Shown here one piece after another: positions 54,086 through 64,000 of a stretch of 64,000 bases of DNA (positions within the stretch are counted from its first letter, which is position 1; the number at the start of each line of letters is the position of its first letter). Position numbers and translations under genes: made by a program. This DNA is from Symbiodinium natans. Taxonomy: Eukaryota > Sar > Dinophyceae > Suessiales > Symbiodiniaceae. The stretch is taken from positions 164,501 through 228,500 of the forward strand of contig CAJNDS010002496.1 in assembly GCA_905221605.1 (NCBI GenBank), written 5' to 3'. Under the pieces are notes generated by a model. It saw nothing but the letters and a program-made list of their open reading frames with translations, was not told the DNA's origin and did not search any database.

Positions 54086-57000
54086 ATGGCGCTTCCGCCG
54101 CCGCGCCCGCCTGCTAAAGTTGGCAGGAAGGGCAAGCATGTGCAGCGCACTTTGCCTGAAGCTTACCTTGCGATACCCTGTGAGCGTGAGACGCACAGAA
54201 GGAATGCAGTGCCAGTCCAGGCATCGTTTGTCAGAATTCAGAGGGATGGGCCTCGATTGCTGTCTCCTTTATTCTTGATTCTCTTGCTGAATGCTGCAAC
54301 CGTCTGTAGCCGTCTATAGAGTGTCCAGAGCGCTTTGCACATCTTTGCACCGAGGCTGGATGCAAGCGACCTTCCATCCCCGGGCTTCGTGCAATCCTTC
54401 TGTGCCAGCCAGAAGCTTTCAGAGGCATTGGCGGCCGAACGGCTTTCTAGCGCCAACGGCCAGGCAGGGACAAACGTAGGACTCAGTTCAGTTTGGTGTC
54501 CCTTCGGCAAGCTCTTCACTGAACACGTAAGTCTCTTGACCAATGCCAGGCTGCCTACCTGAAGAAAAAGTCATGGCCGGCATGTTTGGTTTGTCAGTTT
54601 CTTTGCAATGTGGTATTGGTAATGGCCAGGCAGCAACAGCTGGCGTACGTAGAAGAGGCTCATCGTCGGGAGCAGCCTCCCTTAGATGCGATAGCAGCAC
54701 CCGAGATCCTTCGCGGCGAGTTGACGCGATCTCAGTGAGGTCAGTGCAAGGTACATTGATGCCCAGCTCTTTTTTGAGTTTGCAGATTTTCAAAAGCATG
54801 TTTGGAAAGTCTCAGGAGACGAGATGCCGTCTTTCATCACGGGGCAGCGGGAGTTCCGGCACCGATCACCGGAGCCGCCGCGCTGGACATCGGGGATCTG
54901 CGCGGCGGCTGCATTCCCATGGTGAACGTAGGCAACGAAGCAGGAGCCTTTAGGGAGAAGCGCTTGGAAAGGCAGAAGAACTTCCTTGCGGGTCGAAAGG
55001 CTCGACACGACGCAGCGCTTGCAGAGTTCGATCAAGCCATGGACGTACTGGCCGAAGATTGTCAGCGAGAAGTGGAGGCAGCCACCGACCGTATCAAGAG
55101 AGATCTTGAAGTCAGCTCGGTGGAATGCAATGCCATCTTGGAGCCGCTAGAGCCACCTCCGCTCCCACCAAAAGCGGAGGGTGAGGAAGACGACGAAGAG
55201 GATGAAGCCAAGCTGTTGGACGAACTCGAGGATCTGCCAATGGATGGCACGATCGATCCAGCAAAAGCCAAGGCTGTTGCGGCCGAAAACGCGGCGCGCA
55301 AAGCCATGCGCGTGCTGGGCGAGCGAACAGAGGCCGAGGTGCGGGGCATCCTCTCGGCCTTGGAGGCGCCCCAAAACTCACTTCAGCCATAAAACACAAC
55401 ATCTGGAACTTTAACGCTAGGCGACCCGCCTCGGCCCCGGGGGATTGCCGTAGGCAGCCCACTTGCGGGCCTTCGCAGCCCCACACGCTCGGTTCGCCTG
55501 GCAGGGCGGCTGGTGTTTTGCAAGCGGTGCACCTCGCTCGGAGTCTCCAGTCCGCGCGGTCGGGCTGCAGACAGGTAAAACGAAATTTTTGAACCAGCGG
55601 CATGAAGCTTGACTAGGGTGGTGGGAGTTGAGGCAGGCCCATGGGACCAGCTCTCGGTCTGCCTGTTCCAGCTTGGGCCGTACAACACCGTGTCCGAGGG
55701 TCCTGCGGTCGTCTTCGTTTTTCTTCCTTTTCTCTTCTTACATGTGGAGAGGCCGCCACTCTGCAACGTCGGCAGCGCATCGAGGCCTTCGCAGGGCCCA
55801 GCGGCGAGCTGGCTCGCATCGACAGTCTGCGGAAGTCCAGTGTGGAGGAGCTCTTAAAAACACTTGTTGAGGCCGAACGCTGAGCAGATGGCAGTTGCAG
55901 ATCCCTTTTGCAGAATACCATGAAGCTGCAAGGCTCTGACAGCGGCCGCTCATGTTGTCCATGGTGAAGCTGAACGGTTGGTGGAAGAGCGTGTCCAATG
56001 GCCTAGACAGCCTATGAGTGTCCTTACCCGTAATACATCGTGTTACCGAAACTGAGTGAGCCCCAAGTCTTCACTTGATATACAATGCTCTGATGTACAT
56101 GAAACGATGACCTGGGAAGGAAAGTGGAGAAACGTACACCTCTAGGGAGGGCGGCGGCTCAACAGAAATAGCTGGGCCGTTGGGCCCAGCATGTGGTGGA
56201 AGTGACGGTGGCCGTTGTTCTTGCCATTAGCACATCTCTCAGCAGGGGGATGTTGCCGAAGCCAGGTTTTGGCTTCAGCTTCGCCATGCCCGCTGCGGTT
56301 TCAGTTCTTGGCGATGCACTGGAGCACGAGCTGAGGCAGCTAAGAACGACAAACGAGGTCCAATCCAGGACAGAATCTCAAGACTAGCCGAATCTTGTAC
56401 AATGGGGTGGGAGGTGCGACTGAGGACAAATCAAGCTGCAACGGTATGAAAGTTTCAAGATTTTCAAGCGAGAGAATTCCTGCAGCTGCCGAAGACCAAG
56501 TTAGTCGTAGGCCTCGCGGTTGCAGCAGGAAGAAGGAAGCTCATCCCATGAACCAGCTGGGGATCCCACCAAAAGCGTCCCCCCCTTGGCAGCGCTTGTT
56601 CAGAATCAAAGGGTGTGAAGCCGAACCCCCCCCGCCAACCCCCACTCCCTGCAAGGCACTGAGGCGCTGCATAGAGAGCACATACGGAGCACACAGGATC
56701 TCAAAAGGAAAGAAGGGGGGGAGGTCCTCGGCCATTTCAGGAGGAAAACTTTGGCAGGGATCGGCATAAAGGAGGAGGGCGGTTGCAGGCCTGGGGCCTT
56801 TGCAGATTCCTCCGCATCCAGGTCCTCTCCTTCAACGAGATCTTACTGGAGAACCGGCCACGTGGTGCTAATATAGCTCTCATATGCTTTGGTACCGTTC
56901 TTGCGGTGGGGCAATACTGTTCGGTGGCCATAGGAAAGCGATGCAACAGCTGGGTGCCAAGCTCACGGCCTGAATCTCGGGAAGAGGCATAGGCCTAGGC

Positions 57001-60000
57001 ATCATCTCTCTGCCTTGCACATGACACCCAAGTGACTATGACACGAGGTTCAAACCCTGGAGCACAGTAAAGAGTACAAGGCGAGGTTGCAATAGGAATG
57101 TTAAACTTATCAAGCCAACATTGCGTTACAAGTGTCAGGTGCGGTGGCACAAAGGGCTGTTGCTTTGGAAACAACAGCGGTCAAGAGCTTACTGGTTTTT
57201 GCGAAACTGGAACTATGTTCGGCGCTACCATGATCTGCCATGATTTGCCATGTGCCAGTCACGTTTCGTTTGTGTGTGGTGGTGTGCATGAAGCATCTTG
57301 ATACCTCGTCACTTCGTTGTGTCAGCCAATTGCGCCACGCATGCTGCAATTGCAAGGCACCGGCACAGTATGGCCGTTGTCATGCGCCGCATCAAGAGCA
57401 GCTCGGAATGAATTGAGAACTGTCGAGGAATTTGCCATCTTGTTAAGGAAGGCCCAATCATGAGGTTTTCTGTCACGTATTTGCGAGCCAAACCTGTGAG
57501 CACCAGGTTCTCCCAGCTCTAGCTATGTTCCTCGTGGGCCTAAAAGCTGATGCGCGGCTTCACACATACTTGTAGCACCTCACGGTACGTTCTGTGATTG
57601 CAGCATTCATGACGAGGTTGGACTGTAAGATGGTGGGAAACTTCGCGCAACCGGGCGCACCATGGCCTGCCCAACAGCCTGAACATGCGGAAGGCCCACA
57701 CATACCCACGCAAACAGAAAACACTCGTCTGAATGCTCCTGCTTTAATCGGTGGATCCCCCTTGATGCTGTGAAATCCCCCATGCAGCTCATCACAAGCA
57801 AAGCTGCTTGTACGTGTACACTTTTTCACCATTCAATACTTGCCACCCACTTAGCGTCAAACGTGGCTTCGGGATGACAGAGCTGACAGGCCTTTTTCTT
57901 ACAAACAGGGATACCCCTGAATCGTGGCTGTCCCTTTTCTGAAGCTCAAGGGCAAAACAAATCCAACATATCTCCTAGAAGCTGTCGCGCAAGAAAGGCA
58001 ACTGGTGTTGCAAGATGTTGCAAGAGTCGCGTGCCTGGGTGCCACATGTCACGCTCCTTCCCGTTATACTGCAGATTCGGCCTCCAAAAGATCCCGAGTC
58101 GTATGAAACGACGATGCCTTGCGCGAAACAAGAGCAGAGAATGCTGCCGAAGGTCTCGGTGCGACCGCTATTTTGGTAAAGGAGCCCAAAACGAAGCAGG
58201 GAAAGAGAATGCCTTTTGCCTTCCTTCTGCTGTTCCCTCACATTCTGCTTCTTCGTGACCAATGCGCATGGGCGGCAAGGGGTGCACCAAGAAGCAAAAA
58301 CTAAGCAGGATCTTGAAAAGCTTGAAAAGGCGCATGTTGCAAGTGGACGGTGTGGTTCTTGCCCAGGCACAGAGTTCCGGCAGCCGGAATCTTTGGTTGA
58401 GGCTACATCTTGTGACTGAAGTGTGCAATGCAAACAGGCAGCTTATGGCAAATTCTTACATCGTCTTGGAACATGTCTGCTAGGCTGTTGGCAAAGTCCG
58501 TGAACATCAAGCCTACGTCTTCAGACAGCGCAAAGATCTCATCGACGAGCGGAGCGCTTAGACACAGAAAGAAGACGGCGTTTAGAAGGAGAGAGAGAGA
58601 GAGAGAGAGACAGAGAGAGCGATTGGCAGATTCTGTGGGTTGTGGGGGCTGGAGAGGCGGTGAGGGTAAGAGTGTTTGTTTTTACCTCACTGTTGTTCTG
58701 GGTACTGAAGCTGAAAGAAAAAAACAAAAGAGACGGAGAGGCGGGCAATGGAGAAGAGAGGAGGGTTGTGGGTTTTGTTTTGTTTTGCTTTATGCTTTTT
58801 TAGTGCCATCTGAGTGCCCTACGGCCCTACGGTTTCGAGGCTCTTTGCCATCCCACAGCATCGGCTGGTGGTCGTTTCACGTCTCAGTGGCGTCAGTTTC
58901 AGCATCTTGCATTGATCTTTGCTGGGTCGTGCTTTGCCTGAAAGCCAGTTCAGGCTCAAGTGCGTCACACGGAGGAGCAAAACACGCAGCTCAATGTCGC
59001 GGCCTAGGCTCCCCGTTGGGCCTAGGGCCTAAGTCGCCTAAGGCCTAAGATTTTCAGAGCTTGGTAAAGACCCCGCAAAACTCAGGATCGAGCCCAGGAG
59101 ACCTTCGACACACTGTTGGTTGAGCTAAGGGAACTGCGAGAGGCATTGAATGCTCGGCGCTCGAGAGCCCTGCTCTGAAATGCTTTGAATGAAATTTTCC
59201 CCTGGGTGCCAAAGTGAGGTCTCGGCGGAACAGATGCTCGGGGAGCTGGGCCTCGAGCTGGAATTGCATGACGCCAGACAGGAGGGATTGGGGCAATGCT
59301 GGGCAGCATTGTGGAAAGCATGAGGATCGTGAAGTCTCGGGACTCCTCGGGACACCTGAAGAGTCAAAATTGCCAACAGGTGTGCGATCACTGCCAAGTC
59401 TTCGGGATCGGTCTCTGCTCGTGTGTGAGAAAGTGACTCCTGTGCCAACGTAGCAGAGTTGTTGGCCAGACCGTTCTGAAAAGTGCATAAACGATCACAG
59501 CACCTTGTCCGAAGGGAAGCCAAGCTATTGCAAGTAACCAACCTTCCAAACCGTTCAACTGCCTTGAGCTCGCAACGGAAACCAAACCGAACGTGAATCG
59601 AAAAACTCCGCCCACACCATACATCCCTGGAATTGAGCCAGGGAGCCTGAACCCTATCAAGAATTGACAAGTTCACGGATTACACCTCGCAGGAATGGAG
59701 GGGCCACGACTCTGTGGCAAACCTCATCGATGCTGAGGTGGCTTCCTCACCTGAAGCGCTACAAGGTTGTGTGCACGTTGTACACAACCTCTCGGTTCAA
59801 CCCTGTAGGTGAGGCCGCCTTTGCGCGAGTGCCTCGATCAGGCCCTGCTTGTTTGTGCTCTGATGGTGCACTTGGCTGTCTCTTGGCACTGCATGGCACT
59901 TCATGGCACTTCTCTACCTGTGATCATGCAGTTCCAGCGAGAAGTGGGCTTTCGCAGGTGGCCGCGCTCTTGCATGCATTGTCCAACAAGCTGACACAGC

Positions 60001-63000
60001 AGGAGGAGGCATTGGCACCTAATGGCACAGTCTTATGGACTTATAGACCGCTTACTGGTAGATCCCAGCTCGCAGAAGCGTTGAAGAATCCCGCAGAAAT
60101 TTTGCAGGCGCTGCACCAGTCGGTGACTTCGGTGATCACCTTCTTCCTGGGATTGGCTCGGAAGCAGGAGCTTCTGAAGAAGCGGGTCGAAGAGTTTGAG
60201 GTCAACTACAATGGCGAGGTTGAGGACTGCGAGAAGGACTTTGAAGAGACCTGCGAGAGGAACGAGAAGACGATGCAGGACCTTCATGGCGCCATCGATG
60301 ATGCTGCACATCACGAAACACTGGACGAATTAAAGCAGCAGACCTTCGACCACTTGGATCAAATGGCTCTGGGCTACCGGGACCATGCCGACCAGATGCT
60401 GCAAATCCATAATCGATACCCAGGTGAGGCGCAAGACTTGATCCGCAGAGAAACTCGCGGTTACTGCAAGGACTGCCGGTGCTGAATATTGCTGAATCCA
60501 CATGTCTTGAAAGTTGGGGGTAGATTAGAAGTTAGTGTCCCATGCGCATTCGTGTCGCACAAACTCTAGATTCAAAATCGTTTCCTTTCTGAATACTATG
60601 ATGAAGACTGTTAGTGATGTTAGTGGTATGGCAGCCATGCATGTGAATACTGTTGCTACGGTTTCAGAAGTATTCAGAGGACCTTGGCTTGGCCCTGGAT
60701 CCTGTGGAAGAAGCTCCAGCTCTTGCTGCTGAACGCAAAGCCGCCACAGCTTCTTTGGAGGAGGAGGCCATTGCAAAGGCCAAGGCCAGCGCATGGTCCT
60801 GGTGATGGCTTTTTGTGGGTTGGATGTTTTTTTGGAACTTTTGAAGGGTTCCTGTTACTGCACAGTAACCTTAGCATGCAGGGCTTTAGGAAGGCTTGTG
60901 TATACCCCTGAATCCGCCCCGAACTTAAGCTTAGCACACCAGAACCCTAAACCCAATGCGTGAATGCTTCGTCACTTCTTTTCAGAAGGTTCCCTGCAGC
61001 TTCTTTCGAGTTCACTGAAGTATCAGTTCGGGGCGCTACTGGAGTGGGTCGGGTGCCAGAGAGGGGTGGTTCTAGGGCTAGGTTAAGATGTACTAAGATG
61101 TATTGAGATTCGACATGTGTAGACTACAGGGGTTAGGGTTTATTCTCGGCTGGATGTGCGTAATGTCCTCCTATGAAACCAGCATGCATTTTGTCAGAGC
61201 CCAGGTTCTTTGCTCTTGTCTCCAAATCTTGACATGACTTCCTGGGTGCTTCGCATCCTTCACATAGCATGACGTGTCGCCTGAGCTGGAAAGGCTGCGC
61301 ATCCAGCGATGCCCGACGAAGATGAGGCGGCAACGGCTGCTCGCCTGGAGGCGGTGGCAACTGCTGTGGAAGCGGCCAAGGCAGAAGTGCAGCAGGCTCC
61401 ACAGCACGTGAGCGCATCATGAGAAGTTCATGAGAAGTTCATGAGAACAAGTTCAGGAGAAGTTCATGAGAAGAAGTTCAGGATAGTCTCTTTTTCTGGC
61501 TTTTTCATGTCTTCTTTCATGCCTCTGTTCGAATGTCCCGGCCATGTCTTCCTCTCTTCGTCATGCTTCCTCTCTCGCTTTCGTCTGCTTTCGCCCTGCA
61601 GGCCGCTGCAGCGAAGGAGGCCACGGCGCTGGAGGCGGAAGCGGAGTTCTTTGCTAGCCTGGAAGGGAAAGGCGACTGGCCAATGGGAGAAGGTACCGGC
61701 TGCAAGGTCCTGGAGAATGTCGGTCTTCAGGATCTGCGACAGCAGATCTTGCAGCCACCGGAGTCGCCGGAGGCCGAGCCCACAGAGGCGGAGCCAGGAG
61801 CCGAAGAGACGGAGGCGACGGAGACGGAGCCCAGATTTGCAGATGGTACGGAAGCACTGGACACACTTGCATTTGACAACGACTGGTTCGAAGACAACTT
61901 GACGTCACTGCGGAGTGCAATATTTGAGAACCTCACTGGTCAAAAGCGCTACCTGGACCGCGTCGACATCCCAGCAGCTTGCGAAGAGGTGCGTCGTGAT
62001 CTAGACCAAAGGCTTCGCCGGCACACTAACCGCAAGGGAGAAGTGCAGGTGGGATGGGAAATGCAGCGGAATTCTGAGCATGTTTTTCAAGCTGTCAGGA
62101 TAGGCTCATTCAGTTCTCAGCTCGCAGGTGGAGTGGTACGTTCCACGCTACAGCACCGTGTCCAAGCACAAGGAACGTGGGTCCCTTGCTTGACCCTGCA
62201 CATCAGGAGTACTAGTCGTACTATGAATCAGGCTAACAGGCCCTACAAGCAATGACTACGAGCAGATGCCCACGTGATCCCACAGGACAAATTCGAGAGA
62301 CACTTGGTGGCGGTGGCACAGAAATGTCAAGATCAAGATGATGCCGTGGAAGAGTCGCTTCGGGAGATCGAGGAAGCAGAAGAGCAGTTCCAAGCTTAAA
62401 TCTCCGATCCTCTCGGTTTTGTGGCGTTCTTGGGCTGCGCTCGGCTTTGCTTTCGAGGTTCAAGCAGCGCGTCGCAAAAATTCAGGCGTCCCCCATTTAT
62501 AGGGCGCAAGACAACAGTATCGCACGTGTCGCAAGACACTGCTTGTGCTGGCAGGAAGGTTTGGGTGACGTACAGAGCCAAGACTCTTCATGTCATGTCA
62601 GCTTTGAAGTGAAGCACACGTGGAACGTGTGTGGAACCTGTGTGGCGCTGCAAGATCCGAGACATTCATTCAGTGATTCAGTGAGGCAGAGACCTTGCCG
62701 GTACTTACATCCATGGAGCGGCAGGCGCGGGGAAAGCAAAATGCATTGTGTGGATTCGCACACCTCTGACAACTCTATGTTAACGCATGTTAGAGCATTA
62801 AAGCACGGTAAAGACCACATGCATGATGTGTGTGCCCGTGCGTGTGCGCAGGCTGTGGACTGCATGTCGGCTTTCAAGGAGCTCTGCCAGACGGCCGTCC
62901 GACGGCTCTTGGAGCTCAGCTCAAAGGCTCCCCAGGTGGGGTCCGGTCCGTGATCGTATGTTGCGATATGTTGCGATATGTTGCGTGGGTTGGCTCTTTG

Positions 63001-63940
63001 CACGCTTGGAGACTTGCATCTTTGGGCACACTTGTATACACATGCCATGGCTTCCAGGGGTCCCGTGCTCAGGGGCTGCAGAAGGAGAATCAGGCCTTTC
63101 TGATGATGTGCAAGAAGGGTGAGGAGCAGTACAGCGAGCCAGAGATCGTTTATTATGGAGGGGAGGCAGGGGAAGGGACAAGGCGTGATCTCAGAGACAG
63201 CTTTTGACATTTTCCAGATCGAAGAGCTCAACCAGACCCTGGATGAGCGCAAGCAAGTGCGGGCCCAGCGGGTCCACGACTAAGACCAAAGAGAGCCAAA
63301 GAGAGTCATCCAGAATCCCGTTAAAAAAAGATCTTTCGAAGACGCCTCTGACAATTCTTCCAGGCGCAGGAACTTGAGAGCCAGATCCAGGAGAAATGCA
63401 AGGCTGGGAGGTCTCAGAAGCAAAGCGCAAAGCACAACATCGCGTGCTAAACGACTTCGCGCATTTTGCTGGGTATTGCTCTCGTTCGTCTGAGTTCAGG
63501 TGCCGATGGATACTTTCGCCGCAGCCTACGCCAATGCTGTGGAGACACTCTGTGCAAGCGACCCTGTCCTGACCTTCTGCTGAACTTTCTGTATTTTGTA
63601 TGTGATTCTGACATACGTATGTCTGCAACCTTCAATGTAAATCTCTATGTCTATGTCGCTCTCCACGCCAGGCAAAGGCTTCGGGCGAAAGTACGGCGAG
63701 CCGCGGCGCAAAGCCCAGGAGCGTGTGCGACCGGGCCTCGGGCACCGAGAAAGGTATTCGGAGAGGAGATGAGGTACTGAATGCTTGTTTGAACATAGTG
63801 GGGGCTTTTTGCAGCGCGCTCTTGCACATGCTCTGTCTGGGGTCGAGGCACCCTGATCGCCCGGGCATCCACCGTGCGTTCCAACATCCAGCTGCTTCTC
63901 GACTACGTTCACAGCTCAGCCACACCCAGCCATGCTCAGC
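54086..63940 (+). CDS. Large multi-exon coiled-coil protein (continues past window end)
   Basis: A plausible start is ATG 54086 (MALPPPRPPAKVGRKGKHVQ). Many small exons flanked by AG/GT-like sites encode charged helical segments. These include about 54630-54735 (QQLAYVEEAHRREQPPLDAI), about 54840-55390 (EKRLERQKNFLAGRKARHDA and an acidic DDEEDEAKLLDELEDL), about 55744-55880, 59086-59165 (ETFDTLLVELRELREALNAR), 59663-59771, about 60080-60480 (ELLKKRVEEFEVNYNGEVED), 60667-60805, 61310-61400, 61603 to about 62040, 62286-62395 (VEESLREIEEAEEQFQ), 62865-62935, 63060-63117, 63222-63283, 63364-63420 and about 63500-63570. The role is unknown. A cytoskeletal or axonemal coiled-coil protein (for example CCDC180-like) is a guess from composition. 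Some stops may be real, so this could be two genes. Confidence 0.5.
56000..58110. other. Long intron(s) or gap in the coiled-coil gene
   Basis: Between the exon ending near 55881 and the next helical segments (about 58110-58180 and 58290-58340) I see no convincing exon. A + frame at 56193-56387 ends in LEHELRQLRTTNEVQSRTES, which could be one. The rest has only short frames. Confidence 0.35.
58590..58622. repeat. (GA)n microsatellite
   Basis: GAGAGAGAGA run with one CAGA interruption, within the coiled-coil gene region and probably intronic. Confidence 0.9.
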
Positions 63941-64000
63941 AATGTCACCTTTGTCTGGGTCCTTTCGCCTCGCCTCCGGTATCAGAGGTTTCGCAGCTGT

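Noticed and set aside
57040..57066. GGTTCAAACCC, resembling a tRNA T-arm
   Set aside because: The T-stem has a mismatch, and no acceptor, D or anticodon stem can be fitted upstream.

Overview
The window looks like nuclear DNA of a dinoflagellate, probably close to Symbiodiniaceae. This is inferred from gene structure, not from a marker gene. Coding segments are short and GC-rich and sit in long non-coding stretches. Several introns whose ends are fixed by conserved protein motifs begin with GC or GA instead of GT, which is known for dinoflagellates. Every gene I can support lies on the + strand. Simple repeats are abundant, there are short TTTAGGG runs, and a spliced-leader-like sequence lies inside a retroelement.

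Layout. 1-844: end of an unknown open frame, then a ~349-bp tandem repeat. 845-9823: a complete, apparently young tyrosine-recombinase (YR) retrotransposon with split direct repeats (A1, body, B1, A2, B2), inserted cleanly inside the second copy of that tandem repeat. Its order is tyrosine recombinase, zinc-finger Gag, a methyltransferase-like frame, then a long ORF with a 2-oxoglutarate/Fe(II) oxygenase-like domain, reverse transcriptase and RNase H. 9824-21784: no supported gene, one decayed minus-strand ORF, and an AT-rich island at about 18.55-19.78 kb. 21785-23492: secreted bicupin like oxalate decarboxylase. 24792-29574: USP25/28-like deubiquitinase in about 13 exons. 29.6-37.2 kb: repeat-rich, with a ~790-bp CA-rich array, a purine-rich minisatellite, TTTG arrays and telomere-like runs. 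37.5-37.8 kb: end of a membrane-protein gene. 38415-40411: Pumilio-family RNA-binding protein. 42671-43406: CCCH zinc-finger gene, followed by a 636-bp tandem array (43443-45745) that copies a decayed version of its finger exon. 47623-48845: lysine/serine-rich protein. About 53.1-53.8 kb: FHA domain. 54086 to the window end: many small exons of a large coiled-coil protein.

How the parts work together. The retroelement is a self-contained system: Gag packages RNA, RT/RNase H copies it, and the recombinase integrates a circular product through the split repeats. The Gag stop codon is UGA followed by CUA, a readthrough-prone context, and the same frame stays open past it. A shift to the +1 frame then leads into the polymerase ORF. 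The host genes do not form an obvious pathway; they share orientation, small exons and non-canonical splice donors. The strongest novelty candidates are the oxygenase-like domain (and possible methyltransferase-like neighbour) inside a YR retroelement, and the spliced-leader-like hairpin just before its Gag start.
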